From Fimenecus sp051881435 (GTDB lineage: Bacteria > Bacillota > Clostridia > Oscillospirales > Acutalibacteraceae): 64,000 nt of DNA. Below the pieces are notes generated by a model. It worked only from the letters and a program-made list of their open reading frames with translations. It did not search any database and was not told the DNA's origin. Each line of letters opens with the position of its first letter. Position 1 is the stretch's first letter. The stretch spans positions 1 to 64,000 of the forward strand of contig JBJEPW010000002.1 in the NCBI GenBank assembly GCA_051881435.1. Reading direction: 5' to 3'. This document shows, in pieces, positions 49,756 through 58,571 of the stretch. The position numbers and the translations under genes were made by a program.

Positions 49756-50688
49756 ATGGATTTTAACTCTATTCTGAGCTTAGGCGAAAACGCATTACAG
49801 TTGGGACTTATAAGTTCGCTTACGGTTTTAGCGCTGTTTTTAAGCTATTCAATGCTGAATGTTTGTGACCTTTCTACTGACGGATGCTTTACTCTCGGTG
49901 CAACGGTAGGTGCGGTTGTGGCGATTGCAGGTCATCCCGGTTTATCTATTCTTGCGGCTATGGCGGCGGGTGTAATATCGGGATTTGTTGTTGCTTTTCT
50001 TCAAACCAAGATGGGTATCAACAGTCTTCTTGCGGGCATCATCGTCAACACGGGGCTTTACTCCGTGAACATTGCCGTTATGGGTAATTCGTCGCTTTTA
50101 AATATGAACAGAACAACAACTGTTTTCACACTTTTAAAAGACAAGCTTCGCGGCACGGCATTTGAAAAAGAATACATATTGATTATTGCGTTTATTGCAG
50201 TAGCCCTTGTTGTTATTTTCCTTTCCGTATTCCTTAAAACAAAGCTCGGTCTTGCAATCCGTGCAACAGGAAACAACCCCGATATGGTTCGGTCTTCCTC
50301 TATTAACCCTGTTTTTACAACTATTGTAGGACTTTGTATTGCAAACTCATTTACGGCACTTTCCGGCTGCTTGCTTGCTCAGTCACAGAAATCCGTAAAT
50401 ATTGATATCGGTACGGGTATGGTGACTGTTGCCCTCGCCTCTCTTCTCATAGGCGGTGTATTCCTCGGAAAAGGTAAAATTCCTCTCCGAGCAATAGGCG
50501 TTGTTTTAGGCTCGATTATTTTCAGAGTTATATATGCCGTCGCCCTCAGATTTGATATGCCCGCATATATGCTTAAACTTATTTCTTCCGTTATTGTTAT
50601 TATTGCAATATCCGCTCCCTACCTTAAATCACAGTTCCCTGTTATTAAAAGGCGCATATTCCTTTCCCGCAGAAAGGAGGCAAAATAA
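49756..50688 (+). CDS. ABC transporter permease (TrpY-like)
   Basis: This 310-residue polytopic protein of the branched-chain-type permease superfamily has about eight or nine helices, with NVCDLSTDGCFTLGATVGAVVA, GINSLLAGIIVNTGLYSVNI, LAIRATGNNPDMVRSSSIN and VALASLLIGGVFLGKGKIPLR. It forms the membrane channel for the TrpX-like binding protein. SD AAGGACGG precedes ATG, and its stop shares a base with the next start (TAATG). Confidence 0.88.
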   Translation: MDFNSILSLGENALQLGLISSLTVLALFLSYSMLNVCDLSTDGCFTLGATVGAVVAIAGHPGLSILAAMAAGVISGFVVAFLQTKMGINSLLAGIIVNTGLYSVNIAVMGNSSLLNMNRTTTVFTLLKDKLRGTAFEKEYILIIAFIAVALVVIFLSVFLKTKLGLAIRATGNNPDMVRSSSINPVFTTIVGLCIANSFTALSGCLLAQSQKSVNIDIGTGMVTVALASLLIGGVFLGKGKIPLRAIGVVLGSIIFRVIYAVALRFDMPAYMLKLISSVIVIIAISAPYLKSQFPVIKRRIFLSRRKEAK

Positions 50689-51476
50689 TGCTTACATTAT
50701 CACACGTTTCAAAGACCTTCAATCCCGGTACGGTAAATGCAAAAACCGCCCTCAGCGATTTGTCGCTCCATGTTAACAAGGGCGATTTTATTACAATAAT
50801 CGGTGCTAACGGTGCAGGCAAATCAACGCTTTTCAATGCTGTTGCAGGTTCTTTTATGACCGATAGCGGTAATATTATTCTGGACGGAAAAGACATTACG
50901 CTTATGCCCGAACACAAGCGCGCAAAATCAATAGGCAGACTTTTTCAGGACCCTATGCGCGGCTCTGCTCCGGGAATGAGCATTGAAGAAAATATGGCTC
51001 TTGCCGCGGGGCACGGAAGTTGGCTCAGTTCAATTTCACGAAAAGACAAAGCGCTTTTTCGCGAGCGTCTTGCACTTCTCGGAATGGGGCTTGAAGACAG
51101 AATGAAGCAACCCGTAGGACTTCTTTCCGGCGGCCAAAGACAAGCGCTTACACTTATGATGGCTACATTTAATCCGCCTAAGCTTCTTTTACTTGACGAG
51201 CATACGGCCGCCCTTGACCCGGGCACTGCCGAAAAAGTATTGGAGCTTACAAAGAAAATTGTTGATGAAAATAATCTCACCTGCCTTATGATTACCCACA
51301 ATATGCAATCTGCCCTTGATTTAGGTAACAGAACATTTATGATGAACAACGGCAATATTGTTTATGATGTGGAGGGCGATGAAAGAAAGAAGCTTCATGT
51401 TTCCGACCTACTTCAAAAATTCAAAGAATGCGTAGGCAAAGAGCTTGATAATGACAGAATGTTGCTTTCGGAATAG
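50688..51476 (+). CDS. ABC transporter ATP-binding protein (TrpZ-like)
   Basis: This 262-residue ATPase has Walker A GANGAGKSTLFN, signature LSGGQRQALTLMMA, Walker B LLLLDEHTAALDP and the H-loop MITHNM. The DEHTAALDP form is typical of the TrpXYZ family. It drives the transporter from the cytoplasmic side. Last gene of the T-box operon, followed by a strong terminator. Confidence 0.93.
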   Translation: MLTLSHVSKTFNPGTVNAKTALSDLSLHVNKGDFITIIGANGAGKSTLFNAVAGSFMTDSGNIILDGKDITLMPEHKRAKSIGRLFQDPMRGSAPGMSIEENMALAAGHGSWLSSISRKDKALFRERLALLGMGLEDRMKQPVGLLSGGQRQALTLMMATFNPPKLLLLDEHTAALDPGTAEKVLELTKKIVDENNLTCLMITHNMQSALDLGNRTFMMNNGNIVYDVEGDERKKLHVSDLLQKFKECVGKELDNDRMLLSE

Positions 51477-51490
51477 AACTTACCGAAAAA

Positions 51491-51532
51491 AACCGCTGAC
51501 TTATCGAACGGTGATAAGTCAGCGGTTTATAT
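51491..51532 (+). terminator. Terminator of the trp-type ABC operon
   Basis: A 15-bp perfect stem AACCGCTGACTTATC/GATAAGTCAGCGGTT with T-rich tail; A-rich on the other side, so it may also serve the convergent thioesterase gene. Confidence 0.93.
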
Positions 51533-51535
51533 TTT

Positions 51536-51940
51536 TTATTTCTTTTTGATATGGGAACCTGTGGTGGTAATCACCGCAACCTTTGTGCCCAAATTATCGG
51601 TGATTGTAATTTCATAAAAGCAGGTGGTTCTGCCGTCCTTAATAAGGCGGCTCTCGCCGTAGAGCGTATCGCCCTTGGCTATGCCCAGATAGCAAATCTG
51701 GCTAACGGTTGTTACCGTTATATCCTCGCAATTAAAATTTGTGGAAACGGCAAATACGAAATCCGCGAGAGTAAACATAACGCCGCCCATAACATTACCC
51801 ACGGCGTTCTGATGCTTTTTTTGAAGCTTTAAACTGCATTTTGCATAATGCTCCCCCACCTCTTCAATCACTATTCCCGTGGTTTCGGTGGCGTAAAGGT
51901 CGCCTGCAAAAAATTCTCTTGCTTTTTCAAGGTCGGTCAT
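51536..51940 (-). CDS. Hotdog-fold thioesterase (PaaI-like)
   Basis: This 134-residue protein has the hotdog motif NAVGNVMGGVMFTLADFVFAV and a TTVSQICYLGIAKGDTLYGESRLI strand region, matching PaaI/YdiI-type acyl-CoA thioesterases. It probably hydrolyses aromatic or short acyl-CoA. The start ATG 51940 has SD AAAGGA; 18 codons upstream are not used. Confidence 0.83.
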   Translation of the reverse strand: MTDLEKAREFFAGDLYATETTGIVIEEVGEHYAKCSLKLQKKHQNAVGNVMGGVMFTLADFVFAVSTNFNCEDITVTTVSQICYLGIAKGDTLYGESRLIKDGRTTCFYEITITDNLGTKVAVITTTGSHIKKK

Positions 51941-52014
51941 ATATATCATTCCTTTAAACATAATAAATGTATTATTTGCAAATAATTGTAACATAACCGC
52001 TGAAAAATAACAAG

Positions 52015-52048
52015 AAAAAAATAGGTGACTTTCGCCACCTATTTTTTA
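52015..52048 (-). terminator. Terminator of groESL
   Basis: An AATAGGTG/CACCTATT stem with a T-run on the minus strand, 18 nt after the groEL stop. Confidence 0.88.
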
Positions 52049-52065
52049 TTGTGTTTGGTAATGAA

Positions 52066-53703
52066 TTAATACATTCCGCCGCCTGCCTGCGCCATTGCAG
52101 CAGCCGCTGCGGCGTCAGCCTGCGGGTCGGGAATATCGGCAACAAGGGACTCGGTTGTGAGTACCATTGCGGCAACGGAAGCCGCATTCTGGAGTGCTGA
52201 ACGAGTTACCTTTGCAGGGTCGAGAATACCTGCTTCAAACATATCAACATACTCGCTTGTTGCGAAGTTAAAGCCATAGCCGGGCTTATTGGCGTTAACA
52301 ATATTGTTTACGATAACAGAGCCTTCAAGTCCTGCGTTCTTTGCAATCTGGCGAACCGGCTCCTCAATTGCTTTGAGAACAATCTTAACACCTGTTTTAT
52401 AATCTGCATCGTCTGTATCGAGAAGAGCCTCTGCCGCCTTAACAGCGCCGAGCAATGCTACGCCGCCGCCTGCAACGGAGCCTTCCTCAACAGCCGCCTT
52501 TGTAGCCGCGAGAGCGTCCTCAATGCGGAGCTTTTTCTCTTTCATTTCAGTTTCGGTTGCGGCACCTACGCGGATAACTGCAACACCGCCTGCAAGCTTT
52601 GCAAGTCTTTCCTGAAGCTTCTCTCTGTCGAAATCAGATGTAGTTGCCTCAATCTGTGAACGGATTTGAGCAACTCTGCCCTTGATTGCATCGCTGTTGC
52701 CTGCGCCGTCAACGATAATTGTATTTTCCTTTGAAACCTTAACCTGCTTTGCACGGCCAAGCTGATTAAGCTGTGTATCTTTAAGTTCAAGTCCCAAATC
52801 AGCGGTAATAACCTCGCCGCCTGTAAGGATTGCGATATCCTGAAGCATTTCCTTTCTTCTGTCGCCGAAGCCGGGAGCCTTAACTGCTACGCAGGTAAAT
52901 GTACCGCGGAGCTTGTTGACAAGAAGTGTTGAAAGAGCCTCGCCCTCGATATCCTCAGCGATGATAACAAGCTTTTTACCCGCCTGAACAATCTGCTCAA
53001 GAAGGGGAAGAATTTCCTGAATGTTTGAAATCTTCTTATCGGTGATAAGGATAAGAGCGTCGTCGATAACTGCCTCCATCTTATCTGTATCAGTTACCAT
53101 ATAAGGGGAAATGTAGCCGCGGTCAAACTGCATACCCTCAACAACATCTGAATATGTTTCGCTGGTCTTTGACTCCTCGATGGTGATAACACCGTCGGCA
53201 GTAACCTTTTCCATAGCCTCGGCTATAAGCTTACCGATATATTCATCGGCGGCGGAAACGGTTGCAACTCTTGCAATATCATCGGAAGAAGAAACGGGCT
53301 TTGCGTTTTTAAGAACCTCTGCTACAACTGCGTCAACAGCTGCCTGCATACCTTTTTTAACTACCATGGGGTTAGCGCCTGCGGCAACATTCTTCATACC
53401 CTCACGGACAAGTGCCTGAGCAAGAAGTGTAGCGGTTGTGGTACCGTCACCTGCAACATCGTTTGTTTTTGTTGCAACTTCTTTTACAAGCTGTGCGCCC
53501 ATATTTTCAAAAGCGTCTTCAAGCTCAATCTCTTTTGCGATTGTAACGCCGTCGTTTGTGATAAGGGGTGCGCCGTATTTTCTGTCAAGAACAACATTTC
53601 TGCCCTTGGGGCCTAATGTAATCTTTACGGTATCGCTCAATTTATCAATACCGTTTTGAAGAGCTTTTCTTGCCTCTTCACCGTAAACAATCTGCTTTGC
53701 CAT
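52066..53703 (-). CDS. groEL: Chaperonin GroEL
   Basis: This 545-residue 60-kDa chaperonin has GPKGRNVVLD, NDGVTIAKEIEL, GDGTTTATLLAQALVREG and a Met-capped Gly tail (AQAGGGMY). It forms the folding cage with GroES. It lies 16 nt downstream of groES. The C-terminal GGM tail is short. Confidence 0.98.
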   Translation of the reverse strand: MAKQIVYGEEARKALQNGIDKLSDTVKITLGPKGRNVVLDRKYGAPLITNDGVTIAKEIELEDAFENMGAQLVKEVATKTNDVAGDGTTTATLLAQALVREGMKNVAAGANPMVVKKGMQAAVDAVVAEVLKNAKPVSSSDDIARVATVSAADEYIGKLIAEAMEKVTADGVITIEESKTSETYSDVVEGMQFDRGYISPYMVTDTDKMEAVIDDALILITDKKISNIQEILPLLEQIVQAGKKLVIIAEDIEGEALSTLLVNKLRGTFTCVAVKAPGFGDRRKEMLQDIAILTGGEVITADLGLELKDTQLNQLGRAKQVKVSKENTIIVDGAGNSDAIKGRVAQIRSQIEATTSDFDREKLQERLAKLAGGVAVIRVGAATETEMKEKKLRIEDALAATKAAVEEGSVAGGGVALLGAVKAAEALLDTDDADYKTGVKIVLKAIEEPVRQIAKNAGLEGSVIVNNIVNANKPGYGFNFATSEYVDMFEAGILDPAKVTRSALQNAASVAAMVLTTESLVADIPDPQADAAAAAAMAQAGGGMY

Positions 53704-53719
53704 AATAAATTACCTCCGA

Positions 53720-54004
53720 TTATTCAACTACTGCTAAAATCTCTGACTGACGGACGATGGTGTATTCCTCTTTATCCACCTTAACCTCAGTACCTGAATA
53801 TTTGCCTGTGATTACCTTATCGCCGACTTTAACATACATTGTGACCTCGTGGCCGTCCACAACTCCGCCGGGACCTACTGCAACAACCTCGGCAACCTGA
53901 GGCTTTTCCTGTGAGGAAGCGGCAAGAACGATACCGCTCTTTGTAGTTTCCTCCATTTCGCATGCCTTTAAGACAACTCTGTCTGCAAGGGGTTTAATAG
54001 TCAT
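53720..54004 (-). CDS. groES: Co-chaperonin GroES
   Basis: This 94-residue lid protein has MTIKPLADRVVLKACEMEETTKSGIVL, the mobile loop and GKYSGTEVKVDKEEYTIVRQSEILAVV. First gene of the groESL operon; SD GGAGGTAAC precedes ATG. Confidence 0.98.
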   Translation of the reverse strand: MTIKPLADRVVLKACEMEETTKSGIVLAASSQEKPQVAEVVAVGPGGVVDGHEVTMYVKVGDKVITGKYSGTEVKVDKEEYTIVRQSEILAVVE

Positions 54005-54037
54005 TTTATGTTACCTCCTAAAAGATTGAATATGTTT

Positions 54038-54064
54038 TTAGCACTCTCACCTTTCGAGTGCTAA
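54038..54064 (-). promoter_or_regulatory. CIRCE operator (HrcA site)
   Basis: A perfect CIRCE element: TTAGCACTC-N9-GAGTGCTAA, located between the promoter and the groES start. It predicts heat-shock repression by HrcA, whose gene is not in the window. Confidence 0.97.
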
Positions 54065-54068
54065 ATAT

Positions 54069-54097
54069 ATTTTAGCCACTTTCTTCCAAAAAATCAA
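54069..54097 (-). promoter_or_regulatory. groESL promoter
   Basis: On the minus strand TTGATT (54097-54092) and TAAAAT (54074-54069) are 17 bp apart, directly upstream of CIRCE. Confidence 0.82.
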
Positions 54098-54150
54098 GTA
54101 CTTTATTTAAAGTTAATAGTTTTTTAACAAATTTTACAATTACACAAAAA

Positions 54151-54193
54151 ACAGCGGAGATTTGCCAAGTTCCCGTAAGGCAAATCCCCGCCT
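54151..54193 (-). terminator. Terminator of the mazF gene
   Basis: A 13-bp stem with one mismatch (GCGGGGATTTGCC / GGCAAATCTCCGC on the minus strand) is followed by TTTTTTG. Confidence 0.85.
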
Positions 54194-54199
54194 GAAATA

Positions 54200-54544
54200 T
54201 TACACAAGTCCGAAGCTTACAAACAGGGCTTGGTTGATTTTATTCATATCCGTATCGGACAAATTGCCCATTCTTTCTTTAAGCCGCTGTTTATCGAGAG
54301 TTCGCACCTGTTCCAAAAGCACCACGGAATCTTTGCTGAGCCCGCAGTTTTTGCCGTTTACGCTTATATGAGTGGGAAGCCTTGATTTATCCTGCTGGCT
54401 TGTTATAGCGGCGGCTATTACCGTTGGGCTGTACTTATTGCCTATGTCATTCTGCACTATAAGTACCGGTCTTACGCCGCCCTGTTCGCTCCCTACAACG
54501 GGACTTAAATCTGCGTAGTATATGTCCCCTCTTTTAACATTCAT
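54200..54544 (-). CDS. MazF/PemK-type endoribonuclease (NdoA-like)
   Basis: This 114-residue toxin-family protein has RGDIYYADLSPVVGSEQGG, RPVLIVQNDIGN, TVIAAAITSQ and VVLLEQVRTLDKQRLKERMG, closely matching Firmicutes NdoA/MazF. It cleaves single-stranded mRNA at short motifs. The start ATG 54544 has SD GGAGAGTG; the longer ORF is rejected. No MazE/NdoAI antitoxin ORF lies immediately upstream, where a lipoprotein gene stands instead. Confidence 0.9.
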   Translation of the reverse strand: MNVKRGDIYYADLSPVVGSEQGGVRPVLIVQNDIGNKYSPTVIAAAITSQQDKSRLPTHISVNGKNCGLSKDSVVLLEQVRTLDKQRLKERMGNLSDTDMNKINQALFVSFGLV

Positions 54545-54685
54545 GGTTTGTATCACTCTCCGTTTAAAACTCTTTACACACTTATTTTTACCTTTTATTC
54601 CCGTGATTAAACACATAAGGTAAAAAAATAGGGGGAGTAATACATTTTATTCAGTTTCGGGGCAGGATGTCCCGAACAAACTGTT

Positions 54686-55201
54686 TTATTGCGTTTTATA
54701 AGTAAAGTTTTCAAACACGGCGGAGTCCGCACCGTCAATTATCAGTTTTTCAAATTCTTTTGTATCGGGATTGACAAGCAGTGTGCAAAAATGCCCATGC
54801 GCCTCATATGAACAGGACAGGCTTTCGCTGTTTTCTGTTTTTTCGGGAGTTATGCCGTTCACATTGTTAATACAGCTTTCCAACGCACAAAAAAGCATAT
54901 TATACGGCAGTTTGCCTTCTGAAATGCTCAATGTCAGATTGTTCGTTTTCAGGGTGTATTCGCCGTCCGCACAGGAAACCTGAACGCCTTTTACGGTTTG
55001 AGGCTGGGTAAAGGTTAAAACAAGGCTGTCAAACGCCGTGTAATCCGCCTCTGCCGCTACCGTCATACCGTTAACGGTTGTATAAACACAAGTATTAAAG
55101 CCGCTGATATTCAGCGGCTCTTTTTCAACATCCTTTGTCTTATTTATTCCGCATCCGCACAAAAGCAGAAGGCAAAATAAAGCGCAAAGAAATTTTTTCA
55201 A
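54686..55201 (-). CDS. Small lipoprotein, possibly LolA/YdcC-like
   Basis: This 171-residue protein has a signal peptide with lipobox LLCGC. TTVNGMTVAAEADYTAFDSLVLTFTQPQTVKGV resembles the beta-half-barrel lipoproteins (YdcC/GerS, LolA-like) often encoded near mazF and nnr in spore-formers. The homology is inferred mainly from context and pattern. Confidence 0.55.
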   Translation of the reverse strand: MKKFLCALFCLLLLCGCGINKTKDVEKEPLNISGFNTCVYTTVNGMTVAAEADYTAFDSLVLTFTQPQTVKGVQVSCADGEYTLKTNNLTLSISEGKLPYNMLFCALESCINNVNGITPEKTENSESLSCSYEAHGHFCTLLVNPDTKEFEKLIIDGADSAVFENFTYKTQ

Positions 55202-55222
55202 TATTATCTACCTTTATTCGTA

Positions 55223-56749
55223 TTATTTAAGAACAGAGGGAAGTTCTTTTAATATGAGTGACGGAGTATTTCCCATCATAGAGTATTTTCCCGTTACCCT
55301 ATCCCCCGCGGCACCGTGGATATATACTGCCGCAACCGCGCATTTAAAGGGTTCTATGCCCTGTGCGGCAAAAGAGGCAACAATTCCTGCCAGAACATCG
55401 CCGCTTCCGCCCGTTGCCATTCCTGCATTGCCTGTTGAATTTACATACACATCGTCATACTCATTACTTCCCACAAGAGTTGAGGAGCCTTTAAGCGCAA
55501 GCACAGCTTTATGGCGTCTTGTGAAGTCCCGTAAAGCTTCGTATCTATCAGCCTGAATTTCATTTACGGTTTTTTCGCACATTCTTGACATCTCACCCGG
55601 GTGAGGAGTGAGTATAACGGGCGCCTGCGCACCGTCAATAATATCTATGCAGTCTGCAATGCAATTTATTCCGTCGGCATCAATTATTACGGGAACTTTT
55701 GATTTCTCCAGCGTGAGCTTTACAATAGCCTTTGTATCCTCATCAACGCCCATTCCGCATCCGATAACCACGGCGGAGCATTTTGAAATCTCCTCTTCAA
55801 GTCTTTTTGCCGAATCCATTGAAATTCTGCCCTTATTATTGCTTTTCAAAGGCACCAAAAGCTGTTCGTAGGTCTTTGGTGCGATTGCATTATACGCAAC
55901 ATCGGGAAATGCTATTTTGACAATTCCCGCGCCGCTGTTTACCGCCGCCTGTGCGGCAAAATACGGGGCGTTGGGCATTTCATAACTGCCGCCGATAACA
56001 AGCACCGTTCCGTATGTACCTTTATGGCTTTCCGCATTTCTCCGAGTAAAGAAGCTTTTAATATCATTACTGCTCAATGTAAAAAGAGTGGAATTTACCC
56101 TTTCAAAGCAACTGTCGGGAATACCTATGGGAGCAACTACTGTTTTTCCGCACCTTTCCATTGACGGTTTAAAAACATGGACAGGCTTCAAAGCCATAAC
56201 TGCCACCGTCATATTCGCACGAACCGCCGACTCATTGCAAACTCCGCAGTCGGCATACATTCCGCTGGGAATATCAATGCTTATAACCGTTGCAGAGGAG
56301 GAATTTATCTTTTTAAAGAGGACGGCACTGTGAGCATCAATTTCGCCCTTAAATCCAATGCCGAATACGCAGTCCACTATAATCTGCGCCGAGTCGAACG
56401 CCTTATCGGTTGTGCCGTTTTCGTCAAAATACACAATGTTTATACCCATGGCTCTTACGCGGGACAGCATTTCCGAGGACTCCTCATCCGACGGCAACCC
56501 CATTGCCATCATTACAACAACATTGTAACCGTCCTCGCAAAGCTTCCTTGCGATTACAAAGCCGTCGCCGCCGTTTTTACCCTTACCGCAAACAATCAGC
56601 GCTTTTCGCATATTAGTATTTTCAAAGATCTTCCTTATTATTCTGGCGCAGTAAGAGCCTGCATTTTCCATCATTTGCAGATATGAAATGCCGCTGTCGT
56701 GGGCGAGACACTCAACCTCTTTTATGTTTTCCGATGTTAATATTCTCAT
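55223..56749 (-). CDS. nnr: Bifunctional NAD(P)H-hydrate repair enzyme Nnr
   Basis: This 508-residue fusion has an N-terminal epimerase domain (YjeF_N; VCGKGKNGGDGFVIAR, VDCVFGIGFKGE) up to about residue 215. The C-terminal ADP/ATP-dependent dehydratase domain carries TYGTVLVIGGSYEMPNAP, LTPHPGEMSRM and NSTGNAGMATGGSGDVLAGI. It repairs hydrated NADH/NADPH. It lies upstream of the small lipoprotein and mazF in the same direction, an order partly like B. subtilis yjeF-ydcC-alr-ndoAI-ndoA. Confidence 0.94.
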   Translation of the reverse strand: MRILTSENIKEVECLAHDSGISYLQMMENAGSYCARIIRKIFENTNMRKALIVCGKGKNGGDGFVIARKLCEDGYNVVVMMAMGLPSDEESSEMLSRVRAMGINIVYFDENGTTDKAFDSAQIIVDCVFGIGFKGEIDAHSAVLFKKINSSSATVISIDIPSGMYADCGVCNESAVRANMTVAVMALKPVHVFKPSMERCGKTVVAPIGIPDSCFERVNSTLFTLSSNDIKSFFTRRNAESHKGTYGTVLVIGGSYEMPNAPYFAAQAAVNSGAGIVKIAFPDVAYNAIAPKTYEQLLVPLKSNNKGRISMDSAKRLEEEISKCSAVVIGCGMGVDEDTKAIVKLTLEKSKVPVIIDADGINCIADCIDIIDGAQAPVILTPHPGEMSRMCEKTVNEIQADRYEALRDFTRRHKAVLALKGSSTLVGSNEYDDVYVNSTGNAGMATGGSGDVLAGIVASFAAQGIEPFKCAVAAVYIHGAAGDRVTGKYSMMGNTPSLILKELPSVLK

Positions 56750-56804
56750 AAATCAGCCCTCCGCAGATATTTTATCACAATTTGTCTCAAAGAGCAAACA
56801 CAAA

Positions 56805-56835
56805 AAAACGCGGTGACAAAATCACCGCATTTTTC
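56805..56835 (-). terminator. Terminator of the 3D-domain gene
   Basis: A GCGGTGA/TCACCGC stem with an A/T-rich arm and a T run on the minus strand, 20 nt after the stop codon. Confidence 0.87.
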
Positions 56836-56852
56836 GTTTAATTCAATATTTG

Positions 56853-58121
56853 TTACAGAATATATATGGTTACATTTCTTGAGCCCCACTGATAGCACTG
56901 ATTTGTACTGCTCATATAAAGGTCAACAACAAATGTTCCTTTCTTTGCAAATCCGCCTGTATCGGCCGCGATTGCATAACCGTAAACCACGCCGTCGTCA
57001 GACACAATCCACATTTCTGTTCCGTAGGGAATCTGCTTGGGATTAACCGCGATATATCCGGGTTTTACGGGCTTACCTGTTGATGTTGTTCCGCCCGGTA
57101 CGCAATAAGCGGCGGCTTTGCCCTTAATTGTGGACTTATAGCTTGTGGGAACATTATTTGCTCCGATTGAATACTTTGACGGCAAAGCAATTTCCGAAAT
57201 GGGTTTTCCGTTCTTCTCAATAATCTTATTACCGAGACTTGTCACCGTGGGTTTTACATATGTTCCCACCGCTTTGACCTCATTCACGGGCTGTTTTGTA
57301 ACCGTTTCACTTTCAACGGAGGAGGACTCGACCTGACCGTTTACAACCTTATCCTTATAAACGACTGTTTTTGTACCGTTTATGCCGTTGGTTGTTACCT
57401 TAGTAGCACCCTTAGCCATTGACGAAGTATAGTTGGTTTTTGTGGTGTAAGGAATTTCTTCCTGTGCTTCACGCGTTACATATTCTACACGGAGAACATT
57501 AACGGTTAAGCCGTCGGAAAGCGCTGTTTCAGCCGAAGGAGAAACCTCGTCGTCACCGTCAAGTATAATTCCCTGTTCGCTAAGCAGTTCTCCCACATTT
57601 GCGGCAACCGAAACTACCGTTCTTGTTTCTCCGTCAACATTGATTGTGAGGTTATAGGAATTAAGAATCCTTACCTCCATATTGTCAGTCACAACAGCGT
57701 CAACACTGACACTTGAAACAAGCTTTTCGCCGAGGGTTACTCCCTGCTGAGCAATCAGTTCCTTTACCGTTCCGGCAAAGACAATATTTGTGCAATTACC
57801 GTCCGCATCAATAAAGCTTACATTGCTTGCACGGCATATAATAATTTTACTGTCGGTGCCCGCCTTGAATTCATCAAGTATAAGCTTATCCTGTTCGGAC
57901 AATTCGATATTTGCTTTCTTAACAACAGTATAAGGCTCTTTTTCGTTAGTCTCTACTCTTGTAATTTGTGAGCCGTCATAAATATCTACTGTATAAGGCT
58001 CACCTGCTGCTGCAAAAGCAGTTACGGCACAAAGCACGGCGATTGCCGAAATCAGTGCTACCGCCCTCATAAATGCGGGGTGCGACGCTTTTACGCAGCC
58101 TTTTATTTTTGTTATCATCAT
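56853..58121 (-). CDS. Secreted 3D-domain protein with DUF348 and G5 domains (YabE/Rpf-like)
   Basis: This 422-residue exported protein has a signal peptide or N-terminal anchor (about 17-38). Ubiquitin-like DUF348 repeats follow (NIVFAGTVKELIAQQGVTLGE; SYNLTINVDGETRTVVSVAANVGELLSEQGIIL), then a G5 domain (YVTREAQEEIPYTTKTNYTSSMAKGATKV). The C-terminal 3D domain has Asp residues in YGYAIAADTGGF and FVVDLYMSS. The 3D fold is a lytic transglycosylase-like barrel, so the protein probably remodels peptidoglycan during growth or spore outgrowth. It has its own promoter and a ~120-nt structured leader. Confidence 0.88.
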   Translation of the reverse strand: MMITKIKGCVKASHPAFMRAVALISAIAVLCAVTAFAAAGEPYTVDIYDGSQITRVETNEKEPYTVVKKANIELSEQDKLILDEFKAGTDSKIIICRASNVSFIDADGNCTNIVFAGTVKELIAQQGVTLGEKLVSSVSVDAVVTDNMEVRILNSYNLTINVDGETRTVVSVAANVGELLSEQGIILDGDDEVSPSAETALSDGLTVNVLRVEYVTREAQEEIPYTTKTNYTSSMAKGATKVTTNGINGTKTVVYKDKVVNGQVESSSVESETVTKQPVNEVKAVGTYVKPTVTSLGNKIIEKNGKPISEIALPSKYSIGANNVPTSYKSTIKGKAAAYCVPGGTTSTGKPVKPGYIAVNPKQIPYGTEMWIVSDDGVVYGYAIAADTGGFAKKGTFVVDLYMSSTNQCYQWGSRNVTIYIL

Positions 58122-58244
58122 TCTGCTCCTTTAATAAGCTGTGCCAAACCCTGACTGTTTGTTCAGAGTGCTTTCATTTTCTTCTGCCCGGAAGAGCAAA
58201 ATCGAACTCCGCTTAAAGCACAACCGTTATTCTCGCTTTGTGAC
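58122..58244 (-). promoter_or_regulatory. Structured 5' leader of the 3D-domain gene
   Basis: The transcribed leader contains long-range GTGCTTT/AAAGCAC pairing enclosing a GC-rich CTTCCGGGCAGAAG hairpin, and a CTGA-ACAAACAG-TCAG hairpin before the SD. Rpf/YabE-type genes often carry c-di-AMP (ydaO) riboswitches, but I do not see the ydaO consensus here. Class unassigned. Confidence 0.4.
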
Positions 58245-58250
58245 TTTGCC

Positions 58251-58279
58251 ATTATATTCACACACAATAAAAATGTCAA
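58251..58279 (-). promoter_or_regulatory. Consensus sigma A promoter of the 3D-domain gene
   Basis: On the minus strand TTGACA (58279-58274) and TATAAT (58256-58251), both perfect consensus hexamers, are 17 bp apart. Confidence 0.9.
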
Positions 58280-58541
58280 ATTTTTTTTAAAACATTTTTT
58301 GTGTAAATTGTATAAAACACAAAGTCGATTTTTGACTGAATATCCCAAATGCTTTGTTTTTTATACTATATATTGTGGTCGAATAGCGTTATTTTGTAAT
58401 TTTTTTTGTGAGATTATTAAAAAAGTAACAAATTATTACAAAACGGTTACAAAATATCAGGATGTCCCACCTCCTTTTTACATATATTTTACGGAAAAAA
58501 TGTATAAAATATTCCTGTTTTTTCCTTCGATAGCAAAAAGA
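58280..58541. other. AT-rich intergenic region, no gene seen
   Basis: Roughly 260 very AT-rich bases with poly-A/T runs. No SD-preceded ORF, RNA gene or repeat of the families seen elsewhere is visible. It may serve as an UP-element region for the strong promoter at 58251-58279. Confidence 0.5.
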
Positions 58542-58542
58542 A

Positions 58543-58566
58543 AAGCAGAGAAAACTCTCTGCTTAA
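58543..58566 (-). terminator. Terminator of azlCD
   Basis: An AAGCAGAGAG/CTCTCTGCTT-type stem with a four-base loop is followed on the minus strand by TTCTTTTT, six nt after the azlD stop. Confidence 0.85.
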
Positions 58567-58571
58567 ACTTA

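Noticed and set aside
58122..58250. c-di-AMP (ydaO) riboswitch
   Set aside because: Gene context is suggestive, but the conserved ydaO core sequences are not visible in the leader.
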